From Firmicutes bacterium HGW-Firmicutes-14 (GTDB lineage: Bacteria; Bacillota; Thermincolia; Thermincolales; UBA2595), in assembly GCA_002840275.1 (NCBI GenBank), contig PHAB01000003.1, forward strand, positions 186,001-250,000: a stretch of DNA of 64,000 nucleotides, read 5' to 3'. The notes below the pieces were generated by a model. That model saw nothing but the letters and a program-made list of their open reading frames with translations. It was not told the origin of the DNA and searched no databases. The position numbers were made by a program, and so were the translations under genes. Position 1 is the stretch's first letter. Every line of letters begins with the position of its first letter. Positions 19,642 through 28,559 of the stretch are shown here, one piece after another.

Positions 19642-20382
19642 TTGAGAGCCTATCTGGTTGAGATTTTTTCTTCAATCCAGGGTGAAGGGCCGTATGCAGG
19701 TGTAAGACAGGTTTTTGTCAGGTTCGCCGGGTGTAATCTCAAATGCAGTTATTGTGACACGCCCCATGAACGCGAAGCCGAATATCGTGTGGAAACGGTT
19801 CCGGGGTCAGGCGTTTTTGACCGGTTTCCCAACCCCGTGGATGAGGAAACAGTATCCTGTATTATCAACAATTTAATTTCCGGAAATATTCACAGCATCT
19901 GTCTCACAGGCGGGGAACCGCTCCTTCAGACAGAATTCATCAGGAACCTTGCCCAAATTTTGAGAAAAAACGGTCTGAAGGTTTATCTTGAAACAAATGG
20001 TTCGCTTCCCGGAGCTCTGGAGGAGGTGCTGCCTTTTGTGGATTATATAAGTATGGATATTAAGCTGCCCGGAAGTACAGGCATTGAAGTTGAGTGGAAT
20101 ACCCATAAGGAATTCTTGAAAAAAGGCCTGCAGAAAAACATCTTTGTTAAGGCAGTTGTCTCTTCAGATACTTCTGATTCCGAGATAACAGCTGCCTCCA
20201 GATTAATCCAGGGCGTAGATACACATATACCGCTGATTATTCAGCCTGTGACCCCCCATCCCGGGTTTCCCGGTGAAACACCGACAGCGGGGAGGTTACT
20301 TAAACTGCAGGAACTATCCCTTAATCACATTAATGACGTAAGGGTAATACCACAGACACACAAGATGATGGGCCAATTGTAA
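19642..20382 (+). CDS. queE: QueE, 7-carboxy-7-deazaguanine synthase
   Basis: Radical SAM enzyme that converts 6-carboxytetrahydropterin to 7-carboxy-7-deazaguanine, a step to preQ0 and queuosine. The FeS motif is CNLKCSYC (CX3CX2C) near residue 31, preceded by [20 protein letters not shown], which is typical of Que[10 protein letters not shown] is the SAM-binding GGE motif. Length 246 residues. TTG start at 19642 follows AAAGGGGAAA. It is 13 bases before folE, whose product supplies the pathway's first intermediate; queC and queD are not in the window. Confidence 0.93.
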   Translation: MRAYLVEIFSSIQGEGPYAGVRQVFVRFAGCNLKCSYCDTPHEREAEYRVETVPGSGVFDRFPNPVDEETVSCIINNLISGNIHSICLTGGEPLLQTEFIRNLAQILRKNGLKVYLETNGSLPGALEEVLPFVDYISMDIKLPGSTGIEVEWNTHKEFLKKGLQKNIFVKAVVSSDTSDSEITAASRLIQGVDTHIPLIIQPVTPHPGFPGETPTAGRLLKLQELSLNHINDVRVIPQTHKMMGQL

Positions 20383-20395
20383 GGAGGATTTTTTT

Positions 20396-20959
20396 ATGTT
20401 TGATGGGGAAAAATTAGAAAAAGCGGTTCTCATGATCCTTGAAGCCATTGGAGAAGACCCGAACAGGGAAGGTCTTAAAGATACCCCCGCGCGGGTTGCC
20501 AGGATGTATAATGAAATATTCTGCGGGCTTGTTGAAGACCCTAAGGAGCACTTGCAGGTTCTTTTCACAGAGGATCACGAAGAGATGGTCCTGGTAAAAG
20601 ATATCCCTTTTTATTCCATGTGTGAACATCACCTGCTGCCGTTTTTCGGGCAGGCTCATGTTGCTTATATCCCCAGGAAAGGGAAGATAACCGGTCTTTC
20701 CAAGCTGGCCAGAACGGTAGAGACAATTGCCAAGAGACCACAACTACAGGAAAGGCTTACCTGTGCAATTGCAGATATGATCACTGAATGCCTCAATCCT
20801 CTTGGGGTGATGGTTGTGGTGGAAGCTGAGCACATGTGCATGACCATGAGAGGGGTTAAAAAACCTGGCTCAATGACCCTTACCTCAGCTGTCCGGGGCC
20901 TTTTTCAGACCAGTGAAGCCACCAGGGCGGAAGCTTTCTCCCTTATCAGAAGCCGGTAA
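20396..20959 (+). CDS. folE: FolE, GTP cyclohydrolase I
   Basis: Opens GTP to 7,8-dihydroneopterin triphosphate, feeding both folate and, given the neighbour queE, 7-deazaguanine synthesis. A 187-residue homodecamer-type protein. Zinc ligands are in [10 protein letters not shown] and [19 protein letters not shown] and GLSKLARTV are family signatures. ATG at 20396 has AAGGAGGA 6 bases upstream. Co-transcribed with queE. No alternative-metal COG1469 form is present here. Confidence 0.97.
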   Translation: MFDGEKLEKAVLMILEAIGEDPNREGLKDTPARVARMYNEIFCGLVEDPKEHLQVLFTEDHEEMVLVKDIPFYSMCEHHLLPFFGQAHVAYIPRKGKITGLSKLARTVETIAKRPQLQERLTCAIADMITECLNPLGVMVVVEAEHMCMTMRGVKKPGSMTLTSAVRGLFQTSEATRAEAFSLIRSR

Positions 20960-21060
20960 TAACCCACAGTTGTTTCCGGCGGGTGTCCATCCCATTTATT
21001 TTTTTCCGGAAAACTGCATACATTATTATTGGCTGAATGGTGGAAGGAGTATTATTTTTT

Positions 21061-21237
21061 ATGGAAGAGCAAACTAAGGGCAAGCTTGAATTAGTGGCGA
21101 CAAAAAGCTTTAAGCCATATGACGACATGTATAAAATAGTTGATTATTTGAACAAAAGCCTAAAACACAAAAACCTCATGTTTGGACTTACCAAAAACGA
21201 TGACGGATTCATGACAATTACCATATATGAAGTTTAA
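21061..21237 (+). CDS. YpmA-like small protein (DUF4264)
   Basis: A 58-residue cytosolic protein. The core DDMYKIVDYLNKSLKHKN followed by LMFGLTKN closely resembles Bacillus YpmA, a conserved Firmicute protein of unknown function. ATG at 21061 is preferred over the in-frame ATG at 21037 because GGAAGGAG falls between the two, about 11 bases before 21061. A terminator follows directly. Confidence 0.8.
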   Translation: MEEQTKGKLELVATKSFKPYDDMYKIVDYLNKSLKHKNLMFGLTKNDDGFMTITIYEV

Positions 21238-21261
21238 AGCAGGTAACTTCCTGCTTTTTTT
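21237..21261 (+). terminator. Terminator after YpmA-like gene
   Basis: AAGCAGG (21237-21243), loop TAACTT, CCTGCTT (21250-21256), then a T run to 21261. Confidence 0.8.
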
Positions 21262-21308
21262 ATCCGGCTATGTGCCGCTATAACTAATGACTTACGAGGT
21301 GAGAACAG

Positions 21309-22079
21309 ATGCTGATTCTGGTCAGTAATGATGACGGTATCCATGCCCCGGGAATTAATGCCCTAAGGACCGCCCTGGAAAAGTATGGCGATGTATATGT
21401 TGTCGCCCCTGACAGGCCAAGAAGCGCCACAGGACTTGGTATTACAATTCACAAGCCCCTGAGGGCAGATGAAATAAACTTCCCCGGAAGCAGTGCAAAA
21501 GGGTTTGCCATTAACGGGACTCCTTCAGACTGTGTAAAACTCGGAATCCAAGCCCTGCTGCCCAATAAACCGGACATAGTTGTATCGGGAATAAACCTGG
21601 GCCCTAACCTGGGTACCGATGTGCTTTATTCCGGTACAGTGTCAGCTGCCCTGGAGGGTGTAATTAACGATGTGCCTTCCATAGCTGTGTCCCTCGCATC
21701 CTGGGAATGCACCGATTTCGGCTATGCAGCAGATTTTGCGGCAGGGCTGGTAAAAATCGTTACAGGCAAAGGACTCCCGGAAGAGACACTTCTGAATGTA
21801 AATATTCCGGTTACCAAATGTGGCAGCAAACCTCCAAAAGTCAATGTTACCAGGCTGGGTAAAAGGAGGTATGAAAACACCTTTGAAAAACGCCTTGACC
21901 CGCGGGGAAAGAGTTATTGGTGGATGGGCGGGGAAGTCATGGATATTCAGGCCGAGCCCGATACAGACATAGCATCGGTAAAAAGGGGGGAGGTCTCGGT
22001 AACACCCCTTTTATTTGATGTAACAGACCACAAATTCATGGACCTGATTAAAGAATGGGACCTGAACCAGATTCTTTAG
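21309..22079 (+). CDS. surE: SurE, 5'/3'-nucleotidase
   Basis: Divalent-metal nucleoside monophosphate phosphatase linked to stationary-phase survival. The N-terminus LVSNDDGIHAPGI has the metal-binding DD pair, followed by APDRPRSATG, NGTPSDCVKLG and VSGINLGPNLG, all SurE signatures. Length 256 residues is normal. ATG at 21309 has ACGAGGTGAGAA upstream. It is separated from the preceding gene by a terminator, and its 3' end faces the SpoVB-like gene with only 13 bases between stops. Confidence 0.95.
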   Translation: MLILVSNDDGIHAPGINALRTALEKYGDVYVVAPDRPRSATGLGITIHKPLRADEINFPGSSAKGFAINGTPSDCVKLGIQALLPNKPDIVVSGINLGPNLGTDVLYSGTVSAALEGVINDVPSIAVSLASWECTDFGYAADFAAGLVKIVTGKGLPEETLLNVNIPVTKCGSKPPKVNVTRLGKRRYENTFEKRLDPRGKSYWWMGGEVMDIQAEPDTDIASVKRGEVSVTPLLFDVTDHKFMDLIKEWDLNQIL

Positions 22080-22092
22080 ACTGTTTTTTGTA

Positions 22093-23643
22093 CTACCGTA
22101 TCAATTTCCGCAAAAAACTGATTCTGCGAAAATCGTGTCTCGTTACTGCCCCGAATAAGACCAGGGCCACCAGGTAGGACAGGAAGCCTAAGGCAAGGGA
22201 AAAAGCCACACCGGCGCCGGTGCCCGACAGCCCGTAAAAAATGGCATATACCCTGGAAATTACTATTCCAGCTATTATACCGGCCCAGGCCGGTTTTAGT
22301 ATGTTATTAACAGGGTTTAAAGCAAACCCTGTACTGCTGGCCAGGCATTTCAGGTTGAGACCTGCCGATATAAAAAAAAATGCATTATAAGCATATACTA
22401 CCCCCATTATCCCCAAGCCTTTCCCGGCAGCCAGGATGGTGATTAAGGCGGCTTTTATAATACCGGCTGCCGCAATGCTGATCATAGGTATTACCGGGCG
22501 CCCCATCCCCTGCAGGACTCCTGAAGTGGTCTGCTGCAGATAGGCAAAAATACACCCAAAAGCCAGCGCTCTCAACATCCCTCCGCTCTGGGGAGACCCG
22601 AATACCGCCTCACAGAGACCGTCCGGGATAATAAGAAAAGCAGTTATAAACGGAATGCCTGCCAGCAGGGTTACCCGTATAGCTTCCCCTGTCCTGGAGC
22701 TGACCAAAATTGGACGGTTTTGGGCACATGCCTCAGAGATGGCCGGTACCAGGCTGGTAGCCATGGATATGGTAATTACCGACGGGACGAAAAGAAGGGT
22801 GAGGGCCACTCCGGTAAACTGGCCAAACAGGGCAGTTGCCGCTGACGCGGTATATCCTGCTTTGGTCAGCATCAGGGGAATGAGCACCGAATCCACCGAG
22901 ATTATCAGGGTGGCAACTATTCTTCCCAGGGTTATCGGGGTACATAATTCAAACAGGTATCGTAATATATTGAGTGACACGTTTATATCCGGCAGTTCAA
23001 ATCTGAGATTAAGGGGTTTTCTCCTGAAAAAAATCCCCAGGACCACCAGGAGGCCTGCCATCTCTCCAATTACCGTCGCCGCTGCGGTCCCGGCAGCAGC
23101 CATGTGCAAACCTTGCGGGAGCAATAAGGCTGCCAGGGAAACGCCGGCAATCACCCTGACCGTCTGTTCCGCAATCTGGGCCAGGGCAGGAGGTTTCATA
23201 TCCATCATACCCTGAAAAAACCCGCGGAAAGCCGAACTTACTGATATTATAAAAATACCCGGTATCAGGCATAAGAAAACCGGATAAACCATTTCATTAA
23301 CGAAAACATATTTTAAGAGTATAGGAAGAAACAGATAAGACAGCAGAGAAAAAAGGGATCCGGAAAAAATTAATAAAATAACCGATAACCAAAGAACATA
23401 ATAACAACCTCTCAGGTTGCCCATTGCTTTTTCCTCGGAAACAAGCTTGGATATCCCCAGGGGTATGCCGGCGGTAGCCAATACCAGTATCAGTATGTAT
23501 ACCGGGTAGACGGAATTAAACAGGCCCACTCCTTCAGGGCCTATATAACGATAAATTACAGCCTGGTAAATGAACCCCAAAACCCTGTTAACCATTGATG
23601 CCGCCATTAAAATAAATGCCCCGTGAATAAATGACTGTCCCAT
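22093..23643 (-). CDS. SpoVB-like lipid flippase (MATE/MOP superfamily)
   Basis: A 516-residue integral membrane protein with about 14 hydrophobic segments. The N-terminal region VNRVLGFIYQAVIYRYIGPEGVGLFN and the following IPLGISKLVSEEKA match the polysaccharide-transport/SpoVB group, proteins that flip lipid-linked envelope precursors; SpoVB itself acts in spore cortex synthesis. Paralogues in one genome are common, so it may be YtgP- or YkvU-like rather than SpoVB. ATG at 23643 has GCGGAGG 7-8 bases upstream, and that ribosome site borders a leader hairpin. Confidence 0.85.
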   Translation of the reverse strand: MGQSFIHGAFILMAASMVNRVLGFIYQAVIYRYIGPEGVGLFNSVYPVYILILVLATAGIPLGISKLVSEEKAMGNLRGCYYVLWLSVILLIFSGSLFSLLSYLFLPILLKYVFVNEMVYPVFLCLIPGIFIISVSSAFRGFFQGMMDMKPPALAQIAEQTVRVIAGVSLAALLLPQGLHMAAAGTAAATVIGEMAGLLVVLGIFFRRKPLNLRFELPDINVSLNILRYLFELCTPITLGRIVATLIISVDSVLIPLMLTKAGYTASAATALFGQFTGVALTLLFVPSVITISMATSLVPAISEACAQNRPILVSSRTGEAIRVTLLAGIPFITAFLIIPDGLCEAVFGSPQSGGMLRALAFGCIFAYLQQTTSGVLQGMGRPVIPMISIAAAGIIKAALITILAAGKGLGIMGVVYAYNAFFFISAGLNLKCLASSTGFALNPVNNILKPAWAGIIAGIVISRVYAIFYGLSGTGAGVAFSLALGFLSYLVALVLFGAVTRHDFRRISFLRKLIR

Positions 23644-23651
23644 GATAACCT

Positions 23652-23687
23652 CCGCAGTATGTTTCCAGTTAATATTTATTACTGCGG
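23652..23687 (-). promoter_or_regulatory. Leader hairpin touching the SpoVB-like gene ribosome site
   Basis: CCGCAGTA (23652-23659) and TACTGCGG (23680-23687) form an 8-bp inverted repeat 20 bases apart. Read on the minus strand, the second arm ends in TACTGCGG and continues into AGG, so the stem takes in part of the GCGGAGG ribosome site. It could be an operator or a translational control element; no regulator is identified. Confidence 0.35.
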
Positions 23688-23793
23688 AATTTGATTATGT
23701 CATTATATATTGGAGGAATCTTTAAACCTTCTGTCAAAACAATAACATGGATATGCTATTGAAAACAGGTTGTAATGGAGGCTATCATAGATA

Positions 23794-24327
23794 ATGAATC
23801 TTACAGGGGAAAGGGTAAAAATAAGAAAAATTACCAGGGAAGATATATCACACCTGGTAAAATGGAAAAACGACCCGGAAATTGCTGATCTTATTAAGGG
23901 GGGACCCATTAACACCACTTTTGAAATAGAAAAAAGGAGATACGAAAAAGGGTTAGGGGAGTATGACATCATCAGGTTAATAATTGAAACCTTTTCAGGC
24001 AAACCTATTGGTTTCATCTCTATTACCGACATCGACAAACAGAACCGGAAGGCTCAAATAGGCATGCTCATTGGGGAAAAGGATTTCTGGAACCGGGGCT
24101 ATGGTACTGAAGCCCTGGTACTCCTGCTGAAACACATGTTTTTTGGACTCGATTTCAACCGGGTGGGCCTGGAGGTATTTGAATATAATCTCAGAGCCCA
24201 AAAGGCTTATGAAAAAATCGGTTTTAAGGTTGAAGGGATCCAGCGGCAGGGGCTGAAGAGGGGAAACAGGCATTACGATATTCTAATAATGGGTATCCTA
24301 AAGGAGGATTTTGCACGCAATTTATAG
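23794..24327 (+). CDS. GNAT-family N-acetyltransferase (RimJ/RimL type)
   Basis: A 177-residue acetyl-CoA-dependent transferase. The N-terminal LTGERVKIRKITREDI, the motif A region IGEKDFWNRGYGTEAL (acetyl-CoA pyrophosphate binding) and NLRAQKAYEKIGFKVEG are typical of the RimJ/RimL subgroup, which also includes acetyltransferases acting on polyamines and antibiotics. The substrate cannot be read from sequence. The gene stands alone between the SpoVB-like gene and tRNA-Trp. Confidence 0.85.
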   Translation: MNLTGERVKIRKITREDISHLVKWKNDPEIADLIKGGPINTTFEIEKRRYEKGLGEYDIIRLIIETFSGKPIGFISITDIDKQNRKAQIGMLIGEKDFWNRGYGTEALVLLLKHMFFGLDFNRVGLEVFEYNLRAQKAYEKIGFKVEGIQRQGLKRGNRHYDILIMGILKEDFARNL

Positions 24328-24342
24328 CTGTATTGCATAAAA

Positions 24343-24371
24343 TAAAAAAACCGCAGATACCTGCAGTTTTA
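24343..24371 (-). terminator. Bidirectional terminator by tRNA-Trp
   Basis: AAAACCGCAG, loop ATAC, CTGCAGTTTT (one mismatch). On the minus strand it follows the tRNA by about 10 bases and runs into TTTTTTTATTTTAT; on the plus strand it follows the acetyltransferase gene. Confidence 0.75.
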
Positions 24372-24380
24372 ATTTGCTTA

Positions 24381-24456
24381 TGGCAGGGGAGACAGGACTC
24401 GAACCCGCAACCAACGGTTTTGGAGACCGCTACTCTACCAATTGAGCTACTCCCCT
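24381..24456 (-). tRNA. tRNA-Trp (anticodon CCA)
   Basis: A 76-nt cloverleaf on the minus strand. The acceptor stem AGGGGAG pairs with CTCCCCT, followed by G and an encoded CCA end. The D arm is GCTCAATTGGTAGAGTAGC, the anticodon loop is CTCCAAA with anticodon CCA, and the T loop is GGTTCGAGTCC. No other tRNA is beside it. Confidence 0.97.
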
Positions 24457-24548
24457 TTATATAGAATCATATAAACTCAAGCAACATTTAGTATAAACGA
24501 AAAACTTTTTTTAGTCAAGAGAGAACATCTGGTGAATCGGAGGTTAAT

Positions 24549-25376
24549 ATGGCTATTGACCTGCACATTCATACTACCGCATCCGATGGGGATATCGAAC
24601 CCGCCACAATCGTAAAAATGGCCACCGCTGCCGGACTGGAGACTATAGCACTTGCCGACCATGAAACCACCTCCGGTTTCGAGCCGGCCTGCCAGGCAGG
24701 TTTTCTATATGGAGTCAAAGTTATTCCGGCAGTGGAGATTCTCACCTATTACAAAGACCTTGAAATCCATATTCTTGGTTACTTCAATGACCCCAATAAC
24801 AAATCCCTGCAGAAAGAACTTGCCGGACTCCGCAGCCGCAGGACTGCGTGTACCAAAGCAACAGTAAAAAAACTCAGGGAATTTGGTTTTGATATATCAT
24901 GGCCTGATGTAAGAAGACTGGCCCAGAAAGACTGCTGTATAAGCAAGGGACATATCATTCAGGCTATAAATAACGCCGGGTACATAAGAAACCGTTCAGA
25001 TGCTATAGAAATTCTGAAGAGGTACCTGAACCGGGAAGGACTGGCTTATACTTGCCACACTTACCCCTTCCAACATGCCGTAGATTTGATCAAGACCGCA
25101 GGTGGTATTCCTGTACTTGCTCACCCCGGCCTGGTCAGAGATGACGATATTGTTGAAGACCTGTGTTCAATGGGGGTTGAGGGCATTGAGGTCTATTACC
25201 ACTATTTTGGCCCTCAAAAGGAGGAACGGATTGCCCGGTACAATAAACTGGCAGAAGAAAAGAGCCTGCTGAAAACCGGAGGCAGTGATTATCATGGAAC
25301 ATATACCCCCGTGCGACTGGGGGATAACCACGTACCCTTTGAAGAAGTAATTGAGTTTCTGAAGCTGTTTGAATAG
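24549..25376 (+). CDS. PHP-domain phosphoesterase (RNase AM/YciV type)
   Basis: A 275-residue metal-dependent hydrolase of the polymerase-and-histidinol-phosphatase fold. Metal-binding motifs are DLHIHTTASDG at the N-terminus, ADHET near residue 37, and the late motifs LAHPGL and GGSDYHG. The arrangement is that of the RNase AM/nucleoside 3',5'-bisphosphate phosphatase group. The activity on RNA ends or pAp is inferred from family only. ATG at 24549 has CGGAGG upstream, and ddl follows after 23 bases, probably in one transcript. Confidence 0.88.
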   Translation: MAIDLHIHTTASDGDIEPATIVKMATAAGLETIALADHETTSGFEPACQAGFLYGVKVIPAVEILTYYKDLEIHILGYFNDPNNKSLQKELAGLRSRRTACTKATVKKLREFGFDISWPDVRRLAQKDCCISKGHIIQAINNAGYIRNRSDAIEILKRYLNREGLAYTCHTYPFQHAVDLIKTAGGIPVLAHPGLVRDDDIVEDLCSMGVEGIEVYYHYFGPQKEERIARYNKLAEEKSLLKTGGSDYHGTYTPVRLGDNHVPFEEVIEFLKLFE

Positions 25377-25399
25377 AATTTCTATTATGGAGGTGCTGT

Positions 25400-26341
25400 A
25401 TGTCCAAAAAGGTAGCAATTCTCTATGGAGGTCTCTCTACAGAAAGGGAAGTGTCCCTCAACACAGGCAAATCTATATTTAAAGCCCTAAAAACAAAAGA
25501 ATATCATACCGAGTTAATTGATGCCGACAGAAACCTGGCCGAAAAACTCAAGGAATCCAGCCCGGATGTTGCGGTCATTGCCCTTCACGGGAAATACGGG
25601 GAAGACGGATGTGTCCAGGGCTTGCTGGAAATCCTGGGTATCCCTTATACCGGGCCTGGAGTTATGGCCAGCTCGCTGGCTATGAATAAAATAATGACCA
25701 AAAAGATTCTTGTTTTTGAAGGAATCCCGACTCCCGATTTCATGGTCCTAAACGGCAGGGATGCCGGGCCGGAAGAACTTACCGGCCAAATACTGAAGAA
25801 AATGGAGCCGCCCTTGGTATTGAAAGCTGCCAGCCAGGGATCATCCATAGGAATTTGTTTTGCCTTTGATAAACATGAAATAGGAACCGGTTTAACAGAA
25901 TGTCTCAAATATGATACAGAAATTCTGGTGGAACAGTTTGTCAAGGGAAGGGAGTTCACCGTATCTGTTATGGGAAACGAGGACCCGGTTGCCCTTCCGA
26001 TACTGGAGATTGTCTCTTCCACAGGGGTCTATGACTATCACGCCAAATATACCCCCGGGGCAAGTGACCACTTTGTCGCCGGTCTTCCCGCAAATACGGA
26101 AAATACCATTAAAGATCTTGCCCTCAGGACATATAAAGCTATTGGGTGTATAGGGCTTTCAAGGGTTGATTTCCTGTTGGCCGAAGACGGCAAACCCTAT
26201 GTCATTGAAGTCAATACCAGTCCCGGAATGACTGCAACAAGCCTGTTTCCGGATGCGGCCAAGGCTGCCGGTATCAGCTTTCCTGACCTAATTGAAAAAC
26301 TGGTTAATTATGCCCTTGAAGCCCATAAAAGCCGGAAATAA
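25400..26341 (+). CDS. ddl: D-alanine--D-alanine ligase
   Basis: ATP-grasp enzyme joining two D-Ala for peptidoglycan precursors; cytosolic. A 313-residue DdlB-type protein. Visible signatures: YGGLSTEREVSLNTG at the N-terminus, LHGKYGEDGCVQG, VKGREFTVSVMG, and the metal/phosphate end EVNTSPGMTATSLFP. ATG at 25400 has GGAGGTGC upstream. Follows the PHP gene by 23 bases. Confidence 0.95.
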   Translation: MSKKVAILYGGLSTEREVSLNTGKSIFKALKTKEYHTELIDADRNLAEKLKESSPDVAVIALHGKYGEDGCVQGLLEILGIPYTGPGVMASSLAMNKIMTKKILVFEGIPTPDFMVLNGRDAGPEELTGQILKKMEPPLVLKAASQGSSIGICFAFDKHEIGTGLTECLKYDTEILVEQFVKGREFTVSVMGNEDPVALPILEIVSSTGVYDYHAKYTPGASDHFVAGLPANTENTIKDLALRTYKAIGCIGLSRVDFLLAEDGKPYVIEVNTSPGMTATSLFPDAAKAAGISFPDLIEKLVNYALEAHKSRK

Positions 26342-26444
26342 ACTTTCATCGAAAAAATGTATTAACTTTTTGAAGGATTTTAAGATTTTTTGTAGAATAA
26401 GATATACATTCTAAAATATAGACGCACTTATTTACGCCCGCCTT

Positions 26445-26497
26445 CACCTTATATATTTAAGGTGTTTGCCTTGAGCTTTTGCTTAAGGCTTTTTTTT
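26445..26497 (+). terminator. Tandem hairpins with terminator after ddl
   Basis: Two hairpins in a row: CACCTT/AAGGTG (26445-26464) and GCCTTGAGC-TTTT-GCTTAAGGC (26468-26489), the second followed by eight T. The hairpins lie about 100 bases after the ddl stop and 56 bases before the next start, so they may instead be an attenuator in the leader of the YkvA-like gene. Confidence 0.6.
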
Positions 26498-26552
26498 AAT
26501 AACCGGATACGGGCAAGCCTTAATTTGACCGCTGGAAAGGAGTATTGCGCAA

Positions 26553-26942
26553 ATGTTGAAAAAGCCTGCCGGTTTCGATTCTGCCAGAAAAAAGGCTGAG
26601 ACATATTCGGGTGATATAGTAAAAACAAAAGAACTTCTCAATGAAGCTATTGCCAAATCAGAGAAACTGAAGGGTAAAATCGAAAAAGTAAGCGAAGAAC
26701 TAAATATGATGATAAAAATGGTCAGGGCATGGATCAGGGGAGAATATAAAAGTGTTCCTGCCAAAACCCTGGTTACGGTCATGGCAGCCCTGATATATTT
26801 TGTCAACCCTATTGACATCATACCCGATTTCCTTGCCGGGCTGGGTTTCCTTGATGATGCAACAATAATATCATTTGTCTTCAGTTCCATCCATTCAGAT
26901 ATAGAACATTTCAAAGAATGGCATAAGAGCCAAACAGGGTAA
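26553..26942 (+). CDS. YkvA-like DUF1232 membrane protein
   Basis: A 129-residue protein. The C-terminal part contains the DUF1232 core: a hydrophobic helix ending LIYFVNPIDIIPDFL followed by GFLDDATIISFVF. The N-terminal 60 residues are a charged helix. The family occurs across bacteria and has no proven function. ATG at 26553 has GAAAGGAG about 12 bases upstream. It lies 40 bases before the SGNH hydrolase and may be co-transcribed. Confidence 0.75.
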   Translation: MLKKPAGFDSARKKAETYSGDIVKTKELLNEAIAKSEKLKGKIEKVSEELNMMIKMVRAWIRGEYKSVPAKTLVTVMAALIYFVNPIDIIPDFLAGLGFLDDATIISFVFSSIHSDIEHFKEWHKSQTG

Positions 26943-26981
26943 TCTAACTACAAAGAGAATTTTCAAAAGAAGGTAGGATCA

Positions 26982-27530
26982 ATGAAAGCTAAAATTATCT
27001 GCCTTGGTGACAGTATCACATGGGGATACCCTTATGGTCCTGAATATTCATGGGTCAAAATATCTTCCCATGAACTGGGAATTCCAATGGAAAACAGGGG
27101 AATCAACGGTGAAACCGCAGATGACCTCGCGCGCAGGTTTGACCGTGACGTTGCAGCCCGGGTGCCTTCCCATGTTTTTATAATGGCCGGGACCAATGAT
27201 GCCAGTATAGGTATACCCTTGCAAAAATACAGTGATAGTATTCTTAAACTGGGTTCCCTGTCTATCTATAATGAGATTACCCCAATATTCGGCCTGCCTG
27301 TCCCAAGTGCAGACCGCTGGCTGGAACATAAATTGGAAAAATACCGCATTTGGCTCAAGGGTTTTGCTACAGCCAATAAGCTGGGAATTGTTGATTTTGC
27401 AGACGCCATGCTTATGGATAACGGGCTTCCCAACCCTGAATGCTATATGGATGAGGTACACCCCAGTAAAATGGGCTACCGGGCAATGGCCGCATGTTTT
27501 ACCAAATATATTAAACAGGTTGTTTTTTAA
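26982..27530 (+). CDS. SGNH/GDSL-type hydrolase
   Basis: A 182-residue esterase or lipase-fold protein. The four SGNH blocks are clear: GDSITWG (nucleophile Ser), NRGINGETADDL (Gly), MAGTNDA (Asn) and DEVHPSKMGY (Asp and His). No signal peptide, so it is probably cytosolic. The fold covers lysophospholipases, thioesterases and carbohydrate esterases, and the substrate is unknown. ATG at 26982 follows AGAAGGTAGG. Confidence 0.85.
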   Translation: MKAKIICLGDSITWGYPYGPEYSWVKISSHELGIPMENRGINGETADDLARRFDRDVAARVPSHVFIMAGTNDASIGIPLQKYSDSILKLGSLSIYNEITPIFGLPVPSADRWLEHKLEKYRIWLKGFATANKLGIVDFADAMLMDNGLPNPECYMDEVHPSKMGYRAMAACFTKYIKQVVF

Positions 27531-27533
27531 CCA

Positions 27534-27569
27534 TTCCTTTATTTTTTGAAGGAATTTCTTTTTTTTTGC
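27534..27569 (+). terminator. Terminator after SGNH hydrolase gene
   Basis: ATTCCTT and AAGGAAT form a 7-bp stem around an A/T-rich loop, followed by TTCTTTTTTTTT. Confidence 0.65.
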
Positions 27570-27646
27570 TGAATATTACAATAATACAAACATTATGTGT
27601 CTTTGACCTGCCCGGCCGCATATAGTAACCAAAGGAAGTGATTGCC

Positions 27647-27916
27647 TTGGAACTGCATAATTACACGGAAACGGTCGTCAAAGAAGTCCTTAACGAAATT
27701 CTTTCTAAAAGAGACAATATATGCAAATGTGAAAAATGCCGCCTTGACATTATGGCCATAGCTTTAAATAATCTGCCTGCCCAGTATTATGTATCCCGGA
27801 AAGGCGAGGTGTTCTCTAAGCTGCTGGCCAGTTATATGGAAACAAGAACAAGGGTTGTGACTGAAGTAACAAAAGCCGCCATACAGGTGGAAAGAATGCC
27901 CCATCACCAGCAATAA
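27647..27916 (+). CDS. ComFB-like small protein
   Basis: An 89-residue protein resembling the late-competence protein ComFB family: LHNYTETVVKEVLNEIL, then CKCEKCRLDIMAIALNNLPAQYYVSRKGEVF. The Cys cluster CKCEKC probably binds a metal. Homologues are scattered in Clostridia and cyanobacteria, where some bind c-di-GMP (established for cyanobacterial ComFB-type proteins); that is only suggestive here. TTG at 27647 is preferred to GTG at 27638 because AAAGGAAG lies 9 bases before it. Confidence 0.75.
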   Translation: MELHNYTETVVKEVLNEILSKRDNICKCEKCRLDIMAIALNNLPAQYYVSRKGEVFSKLLASYMETRTRVVTEVTKAAIQVERMPHHQQ

Positions 27917-27993
27917 AGCCGCGAAATTTTTACCCAAGTTACATACTTTATGATATATTATAAATAGGGAGAGCCGCAAAGGGGGGAGTTGAG

Positions 27994-28161
27994 ATGGAAG
28001 TCAGATGCATGATGTGCGGAAAAAAGGAAGGCATCAAAGAGGACCATATAGACTACAGGAAATTACAAAAAAACCCAAAGGCCGTTTACATCTGTACCTT
28101 ATGCATGGCAAGGGCATTTCATGAAGCAAAAGAAGGGCAAAAACCCAACAAACCAATTTAA
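27994..28161 (+). CDS. YlaI-like zinc-ribbon protein (DUF2197)
   Basis: A 55-residue protein starting MEVRCMMCGKKEGI and ending near YICTLCMARAF: two CxxC pairs that make a zinc ribbon. The layout matches the YlaI/DUF2197 family of Firmicutes, function unknown. ATG at 27994 has GGGGGGAG upstream. Confidence 0.75.
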   Translation: MEVRCMMCGKKEGIKEDHIDYRKLQKNPKAVYICTLCMARAFHEAKEGQKPNKPI

Positions 28162-28256
28162 TACACAACATCATGCCTTAAACAGAATTCTGACAACGAT
28201 GAACTTATCATTATATATGCACATGTTTCCTTAATCTATTCAGAGGGGGGTATGAA

Positions 28257-28367
28257 ATGTTTAATTCATGGTTGGACGGACTTATTTTTGGAGTGATAGC
28301 AACGTTTTTTACAGGTGTCCTGGTCAGTATTATCGCAAGAGCAGACCTTAAGAACATAAAAAATTAA
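28257..28367 (+). CDS. Very small single-membrane-span protein
   Basis: A 36-residue peptide, MFNSWLDGLIFGVIATFF continuing TGVLVSIIARADLKNIKN. It has one central hydrophobic helix and a basic C-terminal tail. GAGGGGGG sits 6 bases before the ATG, and a terminator starts 5 bases after the stop. A good ribosome site, coding-like spacing and its own terminator support a real gene. Function unknown. Confidence 0.6.
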   Translation: MFNSWLDGLIFGVIATFFTGVLVSIIARADLKNIKN

Positions 28368-28371
28368 TGTT

Positions 28372-28397
28372 AACGCCTTTACAGGCGTTTTCTTTTT
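28372..28397 (+). terminator. Terminator after small membrane peptide gene
   Basis: AACGCCT (28372-28378), loop TTAC, AGGCGTT (28383-28389), then TTCTTTTTG. Confidence 0.8.
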
Positions 28398-28559
28398 GTT
28401 TTGCGCAAATTCTGTAACTTGCTAATTTATCTATACTTTAGAAGGATTTCTCTAACTTTTGTCTAAATAATATTATTGTTAGCAACATTTAACATTATTT
28501 TTCATTATTCGACATCTTACAGGGACGTAGGGGTGTAGAATACAGGGAGGTATAATGCA

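Noticed and set aside
26370-26425. Sporulation sigma-factor promoter before the YkvA-like gene
   Set aside because: GAATA and CATTCTA boxes occur but are only 7 bases apart, not the 14-18 needed.
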